A stretch of 64,000 nt of DNA from Pagrus major (taxonomy: Eukaryota; Chordata; Actinopteri; Spariformes; Sparidae), in contig NC_133223.1 in NCBI RefSeq assembly GCF_040436345.1, positions 13,583,613-13,647,612 of the forward strand, read 5' to 3'. Under the pieces are notes generated by a model. It was not told the origin of the DNA. It made no database searches and was given only the letters and a program-made list of their open reading frames with translations. A program made the translations under genes and the position numbers. This document shows positions 1-12,712 of the stretch, piece after piece. Position 1 is the first letter of the stretch. Each line of letters begins with the position of its first letter.

Positions 1-1614
1 TTAAATAACTACGTTTTTTACGTAAGACAGTTGAATGTCATTCCTATGTCACCAAATACTTTGGGTTGGTGGAAGTCCAACCTACCAACCCAAGGTGTCA
101 GTAGTTGATAAGCTGACCTCTACAGAATCATTTTGTTGACTTTCTATCTTTAACTTTCTCATTGTTTCCACTGTTTTATGATAAAAAATGACGAGGATAA
201 TAGCAAAATTATGTCATTTTTTTCCTTTAAATATTTTCTTTCTTTTCTTGTGGCTATATTAAAAGCCAAGGTGGAGAAGAATAGTGAAGTGGTAACCCTT
301 CCCAAACACAAAGATAAGTAAGAACAGAGGCAGGATATTTCATAGTTTAATAATAAACTGTATTGTCTAAAATGACAGCAGTGCAATGAAGCAGGAAACT
401 TTAATGGGAATTTAACAAGTATACATTTCTCAAGCATTCTCTTCTGCATAACAATCTCTTAAAAATGGTTTCATATTCTACAAACATATACAGTGATACC
501 GATATATCTGTGATAGACTAATATCTGCTGATAATTATGTCCAACCAAATAAATCAGCAGGCTCTACATCATCTATGCTTTCTATGTTTTTGGGCTATGC
601 ATGAACAAATGCTGTAAAGATTCCACTGTTGTTGCCAAAAAAAGTCCTTTCCAGACAATGAAATGTAAATTATTAAAACATAAAAGACTCAAGGGGCAGG
701 AATCCAAATCGATTAAGGATTTGAGAGGGGTAATACTGCATAGAAAGTACACACATACAGTATGCACAAGCAAGTTTTACAGCTAATGCATCGTCATTAA
801 ATAAAATAGAATAATAAAATTAAGCATTTCTGATGATAAAACAATACAATCCTTTCTTCTTCTCATGGGAACTTCAAAACTCACAAAACACACTAGTTCC
901 ATTGACTGAAACAGTCTTTAAAGATAAAAAATAAAAGGGAAGACATTTTGTCGTTGTAACTTCTCTTAAATGGTCTTATTGTCTGTCCTATAAAGCTGAT
1001 GATTGGTGAGTGCAACATCCAAAGAGTCACACAGCAGCACCATAACTCTGCTGTAGAGTAAATATCAGCTTCTGATTTGTTGCTTTTATGTCAATAACAC
1101 TTGTATGCTACCACAGTGGTAGAAACCCTCTCATGTGACTGTTTTGACGCCGTGCCATGTGATGTTATTCTGGTCGTTTGTCAGGTGATTGTGTGTCATC
1201 TATTTTCTGAAGAGGGACTTTGAATGGTGGCTCATTGTCAGAAACAGCCTCCAGCACTGATGGGACCTTGTGAGGGTTTGTGGAATTTCACATGGTGGAA
1301 GAGAAGAGAGAGGAGAGTAGAGAAGAATATAAAAACATTAGAGAAAACGTCTGAAATAATCATAACTTTTTTGTCACTCTGTTGTGAAATTTAGTTACAA
1401 ATCTCAATCCATGAAATCCTCATTACAAAGTAAGAAACTGAGCGTTCAGTCTGCTACCGACAAAACAAATAAGTGACAAATTTTCAAGCGATAAAGCGAT
1501 TTGTTTGTCACATCATTATATCGTATTTGTGAGTAATGTACTCTAATTGTCAACTGTGTTTGTTTATTTGTAAGATCACTTTATTTATTTTCTGCATCTT
1601 CTTTCTCTCTCCAG
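1..1614. other. window edge; presumed upstream intron of tmem182, no exon seen
   Basis: The tmem182 exon at 1615 begins in mid-codon with a splice acceptor, so at least two upstream coding exons must exist. TMEM182 starts with a first membrane segment and a large extracellular loop containing an F-W-R-C-W-type block. I found no open stretch coding for either on the + strand here, so those exons probably lie to the left of the window. The stretch is AT-rich single-copy-looking DNA; short open frames in it have no recognisable similarity. A long pyrimidine tract with CCAG ends it at the acceptor. Confidence 0.5.
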
Positions 1615-3091
1615 CTAATCAGCCTCACTCTAAAGTGTGCATGCCTGCCTACCTCTTCCCGTTCCCAGTGTCTCAACAGACCCACAATGCCACAGCGTAC
1701 GATTCTGCCATAAGTAGGTGTCTCTTTATTCATTTAGATGTGCTTCTTTCTACAGATTAATTGTACAAATGGCTGTAGGTGGCTAACATTTCTGTTGTCC
1801 AGTCTACAGAGGCTTCTGGAGCATCTTTATGCTGATTGGTGTAGCAGCTTTGTTGCTTGGTGGGTTCTTCATCATCTGTGCTGCTCCCTTCGCCAGCCAT
1901 GGCTTGTATAAAGCAGGAGGAGGCCTCTTCCTGACATCTGGTGAGGCTAAGAAATGGTTAAACCCAGTGTTGGAAAGTACACTTACTTTAGCACTATACT
2001 AGTACTCCAGTGTGTAGGATTTAGGGACAGAAATGGAATCTAATATTCATAATTATGTTTTAATTAGTGTATAATGACCATGAATGAGTTTTTTATGCCA
2101 TGAGTTGTTTGCCATGTTCTACAATAGCCCAGAACGGACAAACCTAACACTGAGTCTAGAGAGGGCCCCTCAGGGTGAAATGAGGGGTGTTCAGTAGGTT
2201 TTGCAATCTGTAACCTCACCACTAGATGCCACCAAATCCTACACACTGAATCTTTAAGTATACTTTTGATGTACTCTATAAATTAGGATTTCATATTAAA
2301 AACATATAATGAGCTCATGAAATACAATCCATTGCACTGTTGAAGACAAAACCAGTGGTTTCCAACTTTTTTGCCATGTGACTTCAAAAACACACTGTCT
2401 AGTTGTGTTTCAGATATCTGAGTCATTCGCCGTTCCACCAAAGAGACATTTCTCCACAAAATTCCTCACATGGTTATCTATAAATATCTGTTTTTTTAAA
2501 AATTAAAAAATTAAAAAAAAGACTCCACATTTGTGTGGTAAACTATTAAGTAGCTGAAACTAATGATTTCATATATACACACACGATCCAGTTTTCTGCA
2601 GGACGAGTATGTTTGAATTTGACGCTTTTATTATATTCAGCTAATAATACTTCTGTAAATTCACTAAAGAAAAGTTTTAAATGCAGGACCTTTACTTGTT
2701 ATGTTATATGGTACTCTGACTTGAGAAAAGGATCTAAATACTTCTCCCACCAGTGGTTAAATATAAATTTCTATACCTTGTTATGGATCCTTTGGTTTAC
2801 ATAAAAAGTATGTGAGTGAGTTTCAGTCATTACTGTCTCCTCTCTCTGCCCCTCTCTGCACCAGGTCTTTTCCTGCTGTGTGTGGTGGTGATGTACGTCC
2901 TGTGGGTGCAGGTGTTGGATGTGGTGGATGTCTACATTGAATACCAGCGCACTGCACTGTGTCCAAACTTCCAGCTGTCCCTCAACTACGGTTTATCCTT
3001 CATGTTTGCCCCTGTCGGCGTCTTCTTCTGCCTCTTGGCTGGCCTTCTCTTCCTCCTCGTTGGCCGAACCATCCAGGTCCACTACCACTGA
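1615..3091 (+). CDS. tmem182: Transmembrane protein 182, 3' part of gene (three coding exons)
   Basis: Three exons splice in frame: 1615-1713, 1803-1940 and 2865-3091 (stop TGA 3089-3091), each with AG acceptors and GT donors (gtaggt, gtgagg). The first encodes the end of the large extracellular loop (NQPHSK..., then NATAYDSAI with an N-glycosylation site). The second begins YRGFW and encodes a membrane segment followed by [16 protein letters not shown]. The last encodes two more membrane segments ([15 protein letters not shown] and [20 protein letters not shown]) and ends IQVHYH. These blocks match vertebrate TMEM182, a roughly 230-residue four-pass membrane protein of the claudin/PMP22-like fold. 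TMEM182 is expressed in muscle and reported to restrain myogenic differentiation through integrin beta-1. About the last two thirds of the protein is present; the N-terminal exons are outside the window. The identification is strong. Whether the species has a second paralogue cannot be told. Confidence 0.93.
1965..2755. mobile_element. hAT-like non-autonomous element in last tmem182 intron
   Basis: The intron 1941-2864 carries an element starting CAGTGTTGGAAAGTA and ending with ACTTCTCCCACCAGTG. These are the terminal inverted repeats of a teleost repeat with CAGTG-type ends. It is flanked by an imperfect 8-bp duplication (GTTAAACC at 1957-1964, GTTAAATA at 2756-2763), the size made by hAT transposases. 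It has no transposase frame. A second repeat (about 2005-2256) is nested inside it. Fragments of the same CAGT..GGAAAGTAACTAAGTAC family recur near 51258 and 52140. Confidence 0.55.
2005..2256. repeat. Nested inverted-repeat element (CCAGTGTGTAGGATTTAG family)
   Basis: It begins CCAGTGTGTAGGATTTAGG and ends with AAATCCTACACACTGAATCTTTAA, so the two ends are inverted repeats. A second copy of the same family spans 61432-63034 with intact TTAA flanks. This copy sits inside the hAT-like element of the tmem182 intron, so it arrived later. Confidence 0.6.
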
Positions 3092-3345
3092 CTTTAGCAA
3101 GCAGCAGGTTAGAGGCGTGAGATATTTGGAACTCAAGTCTTTTTGTTTTCTTTCCTTTCTTTTTTTTATCACCAGACCTTTGATTTTTTGCTCCATTTTG
3201 TCTGCCATGTAAAAGCAGGACTCTGTAGACACTATATGGCAGCTCTGTGGTATAAATTATCTGAGAGTCTTGAGCACTTTGTTCCAGGATAAAAACATTG
3301 CAACCATTGTTTAGTTAAATAAAAGGCACCCTCAGCTATTTTTAA
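3092..3345 (+). other. tmem182: Proximal 3' UTR of tmem182 with poly(A) signal
   Basis: After the stop codon the sequence runs unbroken to AATAAA at 3318-3323, a likely proximal poly(A) signal. A further AATAAA at 4895-4900, about 1.8 kb downstream, could serve a long 3' UTR form. Which one is used cannot be decided from sequence alone. Confidence 0.45.
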
Positions 3346-6300
3346 TTGAGCTATCACATACAATATTCTTCATATTATAATACCTGTGGTGCTTGACACT
3401 TTTGTTTGAATCTTGTGTGTTGATGTGTCACAATTACCAGCAATCAAATGTCGATGTGTCGATGCTTGGGAATATGCTGAAGAAGTAAAAATAGAGAGAG
3501 ACTGTAATAAAAAAAATATATTTTACTTTGTATAACTTTTAAAAAATCTTTTTAAGAAAAGTGCACAATGTAAAGCTTACATGGTGGCATAAGCATTTTA
3601 TATTCTGTAGGTTACCACAATCTACAGTAATTGGGGTGAGTGTTTTTGGAGAGAACACCTGGCTTGCAGCTATTCTGCAGTCAATTTAACAGGGATGATG
3701 ATATTCTATATTTTTGTTATTGTCCACAAATCCAATGAAAAGACCAGAACCAATACTTTCCAACCTCTCTACCATGTCTATGACACTCAGCTGAGTTTTC
3801 ATTTTTTAAAAAGGCTAAATAAGTTATTGAAACAGTTGGGCACTGTAGTTTTTTGGCAGACCTTACTCAAACATGAGTGCATATTGAATTTGTTGGGGAC
3901 TACTTTTAGCTGTGGATTAATACACTACAGTTACTTCCAAAACAACATACAGTAAATCACTGTTCCTAAAACAACATGTCCGTTGCAGCGTGCCAGTGAC
4001 AGACGTACCTGACTTTTGTCATATGCTTGCAGTTTGGTTAGGTTTAGGCAAAGACCTACTTGGTTAGGTTTAAGAAAACATTGTGCTAAAATAACTATGT
4101 TGCTATAACAGTTACGAATGTACCTACGTTACGTACATGACTGCAGTTACATTATGTATGGGACGAAACGTCACTTGTAAGTCAATACAACTGTTGATCA
4201 CTCCTGTCCAGTCCTGTGTTTGTTTGACCACGCCCGACCTCCTCCCTGTGTGTCTTGTTTTTTGTACTACTTTGCCACTCTTCCAGATTCACTATGTAAT
4301 AATCACAACAGCCACTAGAGGTCGCCACCTAAAAAAAAATGTAAATATGCGTCGGAATTAGTTGCTTTCACATCAGATCTATCAGGGCGTTTTTCTGATG
4401 AGGACAGGCTGCGTCCACCATAATAAAGGAACATATCAGTGCAATAGGTTTTGCTCAATGACACCACAATGGAGCTCACAGAGGAGTAATTTCTATCAGC
4501 CTTTAATGAAGCAGACAACACTTGATAGCAGGGTCCATTCATTGTTGTTTTTTTGTTGATAATAAGAATTAATAAGAATATCATCAGACCTATCTTATAT
4601 TTTTCACGGAGTGTTTAATGCTTAATTGTTCAGCTTTTTTAATGCAGTATTGTTTTACTATTTCTGTACATAGCCTGAGACTGTTTATAAACCAGTTTAT
4701 TCAGTACAGTTTATTCTATTTATAAGTGGAGCTTGAAGCATGATTGGCTTTTGATGAACTGTTTTATGTTTCTGTTGTTCAGTTTATTGTCTTACATGTT
4801 TTCACAGTCTGGTTTTTCCTCGAGTTGTGTGGTGGAATCTGACATACCATCATATCCGTCTAAATAAGTGTATTTTTTCTGTGATGTGTTTGCCAATAAA
4901 AGGACACGGTTAAGGCGAGCTTTGATGCCTAAAATGAATCATTTTGTCATTCTGACAAGTTCAAAGGACTGTGAAAGGATCTGTGCTATTGAATTCAGGC
5001 TTTTCAAAAGGTAGTGTCAGGTACGTAGCCAAAATCAGCATGCCCATTTCATAGAAAAATTTCCTCTAGCAGAGACTCCTGAGATGATGCAACAAGAATC
5101 AATTTATTTCACTTGAAAAATGTGACAACTTACAGACTGTGTAATTCTTTAGACAAGAATATCAACAATGACCCATCAGGGGAAGACCTTCTGTACATGG
5201 AATAAACTGATTCCTGCTTGCAATCTTTCTAAGAAATGGAAAAAAAATAATAAAAAACCATTAAAAAAAAAAAACACCACAAGAGGGCACTGTTCATTTA
5301 CACATCAACCTCCACTGTCAGCAGCCTAAATCCTATTTTGCTTATCTCAAGTCAGTGTGGAGTGTATGTGGCGTTATGCATTTAATCACAACTTCAGAAG
5401 TCGGATCTGTAGATGAAAGAATTCACACCTTGGCTGACAGACGGATGGTAATTTCACTCATGAATGGAGCATTTGATCAGGATCTGAATGGACTCCTGTG
5501 CCGATTCTCATGTGTCTGTATCAACTCTGTGCCTTTCCAGCTCTATAATGTACTTACAATACATAGGGAAATGGGTCTGAGCTGTGCCTCAGAATGCAGA
5601 GAGAGAGAGCCACACTAAGTGAGGCATTGATTACTTTGTGAGATTGACTTTGCCTTTACAGGAGACACTCTAGGATGCAGATTCACACCTCCGAGTTCCT
5701 GAAATTTCAAATGAGAGAGTAGCTACACCAGACTTTTCAGCTCAGCCATATGAAGAGCAGAATGAGAGAAGCTACACAGAGGTGAAGCACTGCAGGTCAC
5801 AAGAGGAGGCCACAGAGGTTGGCACAAGCCAATAAATGGTGAGATAAAATCTAAGGGATTTGTGCTGTCAGGGTGGAGTGCGCCTTTCAGCCCAGTCTCC
5901 CCTAGGAAAGAGAATTCTTATGTGGTGGACTCCCTGGTTTAAATGAAATCTTAATAAGAATAAAAAAAAGATTAATAATTTCTCTATCCATTTCGAGCCA
6001 GAGTGTGTGTGAAAAGAGAGAGAGAGGGAGAGGGAGATTTAATGCAGGTGTGAGGCAGGCTACCTCCAGAAGAAGAAGCCGGGCCTCGCAGTCAGTAATG
6101 TCATCAGAGTCCCAGCTGAATTCAGCACTGTTCTGCATGATTGCCCATGATAATTGTGTGTTGATAGGGAGCGCCGGAGATGGAGTATAATTTCCACCGA
6201 GAGATTCCTAAACAAATACCTGTGCTCAGCAGAGGGATGGAGTGCAGCAGGAGGTGAGGAGGAGAATAGCGGATGAGGGGAGATAGAGGATGAGAGGGTA
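3346..6300. other. Intergenic or long 3' UTR; no gene recognised
   Basis: No open frame with recognisable similarity. At about 3955-4140 there is a divergent copy of a dispersed teleost repeat marked by two GGTTAGGTTTA blocks. A possible distal tmem182 poly(A) signal lies at 4895-4900. Around 6060-6200 the sequence is less repetitive and could be conserved non-coding DNA, but this is untested. Confidence 0.4.
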
Positions 6301-6309
6301 ACACTTCCA

Positions 6310-6363
6310 GAGGAGGAGGAGGAGGAGGAGGAGGAGGAGGAGGAGGAGGAGGAGGAGGAGGAG
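6310..6363. repeat. (GGA)n microsatellite
   Basis: About 17 uninterrupted GGA units. They read as poly-Ser or poly-Pro in minus-strand open frames, which are artefacts of the repeat. Confidence 0.97.
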
Positions 6364-6769
6364 GGACAGGAGGCAGCAACCAAAGCAAGGCCAGGCAAGA
6401 GACTGGGCTTTAAAAAATAAGCACTAAAATCTCTGGACTTTTATACACTACAAAAAGACATGAAGGAATGCCATTATAAATAATGACATGTGTACAAACC
6501 AAATGGTATTAGAACAGAAGAGAACAGAACACATAAGAACATCGCAGAAGGGTGAGCGACAGTCACCTGACACAAGTTGCTGTTATATTTCATGACAGAT
6601 TCTTTGTCTTTTCAAATTGCTGTAGTATGTAATTTACTATGGTATGTGTTCTAATTAATAGGTTAGTTAACTCCATGTCTAAATGTTTGCTCTGGCAATA
6701 TGTACAGTGCTACATCATGCCAATAAAGCCATTATCGCTGTTATTAATTGAAACTGTACTGTACTGACC

Positions 6770-7005
6770 AGAACGGAACAGAACAGAACAAAATAGAACC
6801 CAACAATATATAGTATAATATAATATAATATAATATAATATAATATAATATAATATAATATAATATAATATAATATAATATAACATAATATAATATAATA
6901 TAATAGAACAAACCATAATGGAACAGAACAGAAGAAAGAAGAACAGAATAGAAAAGAGTGGAACCATATAGAACAGGACAGAACAGGAAAGAACAGAGAG
7001 GAAAA
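6770..7005. repeat. Compound pentanucleotide satellite: (TATAA)n core flanked by AGAAC-rich repeats
   Basis: From about 6812 to 6904 the sequence is nearly perfect TATAA with one C interruption (taacataa). On both sides (6770-6800 and 6905-7000) are degenerate AGAAC/GGAAC units. A related AGAAC patch occurs at 6514-6535. The long minus-strand open frames here are generated by the repeat. Confidence 0.95.
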
Positions 7006-7974
7006 ACTATGAAAACTATTTTTTCTATTGCACGTTTGAAACCAAGGTTACAGACTGCTTTATTGAACAGAAAAAAGTCAACATGTTTAGAAATTACTAT
7101 ATTTTGATGATACAAAAAGAAAGTGAAAAATTCCCTCCAGACATGTTTGAGGACACATAAGAATACTTTTCTTTCAACAATGATTTGTTTCTGATGTGTT
7201 TTTCTTTCATAAAAAAAGTTCAGTTACCTGTTTTAAAATTCCTAAAACTACATCTGTTCCTTCTGCTTTATTAAAAAATACACAATGTCTGTAAATATGC
7301 AAATATTCTTCTTTTCAAGTTGAACTGATGGATACATCTTCTCCATTCTCAGTGTTTGTGAGCTTAAGGCTTTAAGTTTCCACATCACACTGGTGTAAGC
7401 TGCACATTTGACCATGTCTGACTTCCTTCCTACCAGTTGTGATCTCACAAAGTCATGCTCGTACGTAAACACGTTATGAATTGAGATTTAAGGTGAGCAC
7501 AGAGTAATGAATGAACACGAAGCATTCTTGTGTTAAGCGCCATCATTCTGCAAGGTCAAACATCCAAGTGAAGTAACAAAAAGCAAATGATATGTTTGAG
7601 TGGAGGGGGATTTTAGAAGTGACAGGGAGCAGAATGAGTACATAATACAGAGATAAACATTGAATACGTTTTTATAAGAGATGCACAATATGATGTTATG
7701 TCTGTCAATCAAAAACAATGAAAACAAAATATGTGGTTGTCCTCATTGTTAAACAAGCATCACTGCAGATGAAAATCTATCTAAGTGACTCAGGAAGAGA
7801 TATTCACAGACGAGGTAACCTGGTGAAATTTTATTCATGTTCTTTGACTTCCTCCCCTCTCTCTGATGTATCATCTGATGTTTTCCCCTACGTTATAGCG
7901 ACAATACAATTACAGATATCTCTGGGTTTGAACATTGTTGAAAATGTTAATAAAAACAACTCATCTTGAGTAAC
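7006..7974. other. Intergenic, no gene or clear element seen
   Basis: AT-rich sequence between the pentanucleotide satellite and the repeat ending at 8168. Short open frames have no recognisable similarity. Confidence 0.4.
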
Positions 7975-8168
7975 CAGGTTTTCAAATGTAAGTTTTTGGT
8001 ACTTTGAGTGCCATCTAGTTCCAATATATTGAGGAGAAGGCAGACATCTCTACAGCTGATATCTCCAAAACTCTGCAACTCACACCAAAACAATCTAGAT
8101 GGATAAAAAGCACTGCGGGTAAGAGGAAAAATGTGTAGTGTTGATTTAGGCATTAACTGTCCCTTTAA
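7975..8168. mobile_element. Truncated TTAA-type inverted-repeat element, right arm only
   Basis: The segment from about 7975 (gagtaaccaggttttcaaat) to the terminus ACTGTCCCTTTAA (TTAA at 8165-8168) looks like one arm of a dispersed teleost element whose ends read TTAAAGGGACAGTT. I could not find the partner arm to the left, so this copy appears 5'-truncated. Confidence 0.4.
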
Positions 8169-10690
8169 TGCAGAATTGTATCATATATTTAAAGGAAGTC
8201 AGTGACAGTGAAGGCTGGTCGAGTTTTGTTGCTGGATCTGAGTTGAGTGTGGGTACATACTGTCTGTTAAAGCTCCTACATTATTTCTGGATCAGTGGCG
8301 TACATGCCTCAAACTAGAGAAAAGTCTTTTTTTTGCGATTTATAAATGAGGTATGGCGTCTGTGTAAACATACAGTATGTGTGCTACAGTATGTTTACTG
8401 CACGTGCTGCTTGTGTGAAGAGATCATAAGGGTCCACAGAGGAGCCGAGAGAAGCTGTGGGACATGTCGAGGTCCTTCACTCGTCTGGTCGAGAAAAGAA
8501 GAGAAGTTCTCCTCTCAGTCAACACTTGTATATTTAACCTTGAGGGAGGTTTAAGTTAATTGGAAAACACTCTTTGCCTGAGTGCTCTCACCTCATGGCA
8601 CGTAGTGTAGTTATCATAGCTTATCTTCCAAATGTATCATAATCCCGCATGACATGCAAGTCAGATTTCATTTAAATCAGATTACTTTCAACTCTCAGAA
8701 AAAGCAAAGTATTTGAATTGCATGAACAATATGGCAAGTCATATTACACGCTGCTTTCCTCTTTAGAGATAGTTTTACATAATTTCCCATTCGTTTTGAA
8801 ATAATGAATAGACAATGGGCTGTATAATTGTGAGAATTTACAATTCAGAGGACTACGTCGTATAATCACCATGCATAATTCAAAGAGTTGAGCACATAGG
8901 TCACCGGTGGCGGTGGCACAAAAAGTAACTCAGGTCATCAAACAAAATCAACACTTTTACTGGCGCTCGGCTCGAAACATTAAACAAAATCCCTTTGATG
9001 AGGCAACACATTTCCTCAAGATCATAGAGGGAACTATATGAAAGAACAAACAGAGCATCCAATTATCTGTAAACTCATATATTATCTTTTAGTTTCACTG
9101 GAGTCTGTGAGTTCAGAGGAGCTCACTGATGTGTAAAGCAGTATAAAAACAGGTATTACATTGTTGGCCAGTGAAAGCTACACCTGTACTGAGTGGCTCC
9201 TTTCTGTCCCTCTAACATCCTCTGGCCTCACACCTCAGTTTGTGCATATAAATTACATTCCAAAGTGTGTATGGATGGCCCTTGTTCGTTCTCAAGGTCT
9301 CTTGTTTCAAAGGCATGCTAATGTCGTTCACAGTGAAAACTCCTCTCAGCGGCCCTCTTTTAACTGCCAGAGCAACTGTGTAGGAGATGATTGGGTCTCT
9401 TCAACCATCTTTCCTCTTGAATATTCATACATTTTTAATGGCACATACAGTATATGTCCACAAATCCTAAACAGAGAGAGAGTTCATTCAACACTGAGAG
9501 TTACTTCATTGTCTTTTTCACTTGAATTTTTACTGTAATTGTTGAATAAATGAGAAAAGTCTTTCAGTATGTACTGTATACATCCCATGCTGTGCTAGCT
9601 CCCACTAGTCATCATTTTCTCACTTTTTTATGCTGTATTTGGGTGCTGTGTCTCAGCACCAAGCATACAGCTCCTTATTTGGGTATAGCTTCCCCTCCAG
9701 CAATTAATTAATGCCACCGTAAAAAAAAAAAAGCCAGTGGATTTGGTCATGAATATTCAAATGTACCTCCTGCATATCATTTCTTATGCAGCGTTGTAAC
9801 ACTGGGCGTCGGTGAGGCGGGCATGAGGGCTTCAAAGCTAGTCGGGGGTTTCTGTACTGTACTTATCCGTCCCTGTCTGAACAGTGAGTCGGTCGCCACC
9901 TTTATGTGACGGAGTGAGAGTTAACAAGATGTCATGCTGAAATGGGACATTTACATACTCCTAAATGTGATTACATATTCTATTGTTTTTGTCTTATTTT
10001 GTGATTTAGTGATTTTAGGATTACATTACTTTTGTATTATTTCCTTGCAGGCTCACTGTCCACTTTATTATGTACACCTTTAGTCTAATCTAATCCAAGT
10101 CTTCTTGATGCCTATAATGTTCAGTTATCTTTGACACTGTCATAGACGTGTAAATTTCAATTATGTGTTATAGCATGTGTCATTCTCCTGGACTGCATTG
10201 TATAAAGAGGTGTTTCTAATATTATGTCCCCTTATGTGCTGGAAATAGGGAAGACAAAAAAACACCTCTTAATATAATGCAGGCTAGTGCAACATCAGCC
10301 TGCACCAACTCCTGATCTCAGGAACTAACGAACCCCAATAACTGACTGTATAACAATTATTTAATGTAAATCTGTGGTGGAAAATTATTAAAGAGCTTCC
10401 TTTAGTTTTAAAAAACTTAAAAATACACAACCTAACTACTCTTGTTTTTTTTTATTTTTCAGCTTTGTTTTAGCACTGGGGGGATCATTTTTGTCACAGA
10501 GCATTGGCTGGGCATGCAATTTGTTTCTTTTTATTTGTAATTATGAGTGGTGTTGTTGAGATGTGGGTGGAGGGGATGTTTTATTGCCAATATATTTTAG
10601 TTTCATCATGTAAGTCCACTATGAAATAATAATAAAATATACTGTGGGCAAAATTATACAGCATCAAGGCTATAAATAAGGCATGCATTT
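8169..10690. other. Intergenic, no gene recognised
   Basis: No credible coding frame. The open frame at 9161-9538 has no recognisable family and no splice or start context. The stretch 9590-9850 is free of obvious repeats and holds TAATTAAT and ATGAATATTCAAAT, so it is a candidate conserved element, unproven. Confidence 0.4.
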
Positions 10691-12050
10691 AAAAAAAACC
10701 TGTTAATTACTGTACATACATTCATTTGAAAAAGCACTAACAATTGTTTATGTGCGCCGTCATTTTTTAGCGATCAATCTTTTTGCAAAAAAAGGATATA
10801 TTCACATTTGTGAAGCTTATATTATTCCATCATACTACCCAATACTAGTTCATCTCTTTTCCCAACAGAATTAATCAACTCATAGGACAGATTAACTATA
10901 ATCTGACCAGAAACTAAAAGAAAAAACATTTTTTTAAAAGAGAATTTCAAGTGAGCAAACACAAAAAATAACATATCACATCCTCACTCATACGTTCACT
11001 TCATGCAGGCTTAGAGCTCTGATTCTTCATCCAGCACGTCTCAATGGGACAAAAAATAAAAAATGTTTGTTGTTCCATTCTGCTGATACAATCCCTCATA
11101 AGTTTTAATGTTACACATGTTTAAGTTGTACAACTCTCTCAGGAGGCTATTGTTCAGATAGAGCTAAAGACAATATCTTGGCAACTCATCTAGTTCTGGT
11201 GCCTAAACAGCAGATCTAACTGTTTGTCTGTAAGAAATTGGTGCCATTTCACAACAGGCGTTAGGCGAGGGGCTCGTATCTTTCAGAACGGTTTCTTAAA
11301 GCCCAAATTAAGACTCATAATGCTTTGACAAACACATAAATAGAGGGAGAATTTTTTTTTGAATTTCCTAAACAAAACAAGCTCCTAAACAATTGACTAC
11401 ATAAAAAAACACAGTGCATACGTTTATTTTGAATAAAACACCAATAGTTGTGTATTTGCGCCATGATTTTTAGCGAACAATCATTTATGCAAAATTTGTG
11501 AAGCATTTTGCTTGAAATGATTCTTCACTTTTACTACATTTATATATTATTTTCTTCATATTTTTTTTAAATCCCCCTTTTTTTCTCCAACAGAATTCAT
11601 TAACTTGTATAGAAAAGTCAAAATCATACCATAAACTAATAGTTTTTACTAAATTTCAAGGGGGAAAAAATCCTTTCATTTTTTTGGTCATATTCTAGCT
11701 TGCCTAGAACCTTAGATTCTCCATCCAGCGCGTCTCAGCGGTATAAAATAAAAATGTTTGTTGTTCCATTCTGCTGCACCACAATCCCTCAGTCTGTTTT
11801 AATGTTACACATGTTTATTAATGCCATTTTACAAGAGGGCACTGTCATATCTGTTAGTCTTAAGCATGTCAATGTGCATAAATGGATGCAACTAAATAAA
11901 CAGGCACGAGCGCTGTTTACCATATTTAATAGAAAGAAATATACAATTCTAATGTTACCTATTCAAATGCTTTCCCCTCTCTTTGTTTCACTCTTCATGT
12001 GTATTCATAAGAGTTGCTTCATATGCAACCTCCCTTCATTAGAGTAACAT
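10691..12050. repeat. Diverged tandem duplication, unit about 700 bp
   Basis: Two blocks align in the same order at an offset of about 690-705 bp. GCGCCGTCATTTTTTAGCG near 10755 matches GCGCCATGATTTTTAGCG near 11458. AACAGAATTAATCAACT near 10865 matches AACAGAATTCATTAACT near 11589. TGTTTGTTGTTCCATTCTGC near 11063 matches the same string near 11755. Small indels and substitutions show the copies are old. Part of the unit (11110-11345) also matches 18160-18375. Confidence 0.7.
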
Positions 12051-12707
12051 TTATGAAAATGATGTATTATGTATTGAAATTACAGCAAAGCAAAAACAGG
12101 CCTATTATTAACACTTGAACTACATCTGTACAGACATTAGAGTCACATCGGCTCGATATTGACGTAGGGGACGTCTTGCTAAAGTTACAACTGCCCGACT
12201 TCTTGTGCTGAGATTTAGACACAAATGTGCAACAACACTGACAAGAACATGAAATCTTCCTGTAGACTGAGGTAATGTATGTACACTGCAGTAATATGAT
12301 ATACTGTACTTACTAAAAAAGTAAGAAAATGAGTAAAAAAGGAAAAGATAACATTGAAAACATTGTTAAATGTGATTGTATATGAAGTAGACAGATCTAA
12401 AACACACAATGAGTGTGAAATTAAAAGACACAGAAAGCGACACAACACAAGGCGAGAGAAAAGAAACTACAGCACAAACAATCTGTTCAGACACAGACAT
12501 GCCTTACCTGCTGATCTCCTTTGAATTGTTTCGGCAGCTTTGACGACAAATAATCAGTTTTTTCTTTCTGGTTTAAAGCTTCAAATCAAAGCCCAAAGGC
12601 AGCAGGAGTCATGTTACAATCCTTTGTCTTTACCACTGCAACCGACATGCTTCATATGTGTCCTGCTCCTGTGGCTGCTGCTGTGCTTTTATACTGGTTT
12701 AACTTGC
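12051..12707. other. Intergenic flank of the BEL insertion
   Basis: AT-rich DNA with no recognised gene or repeat. It ends in the AAAAT target-site duplication of the retrotransposon. Confidence 0.4.
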
Positions 12708-12712
12708 AAAAT
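12708..12712. repeat. Left target-site duplication AAAAT of BEL element
   Basis: The 5 bases before the left LTR equal the 5 bases after the right LTR (17240-17244), as expected for BEL/Pao integrase. Confidence 0.9.

Noticed and set aside
9161..9538. 125-codon open frame
   Set aside because: No known motif or splice context, and composition is like its non-coding neighbours.
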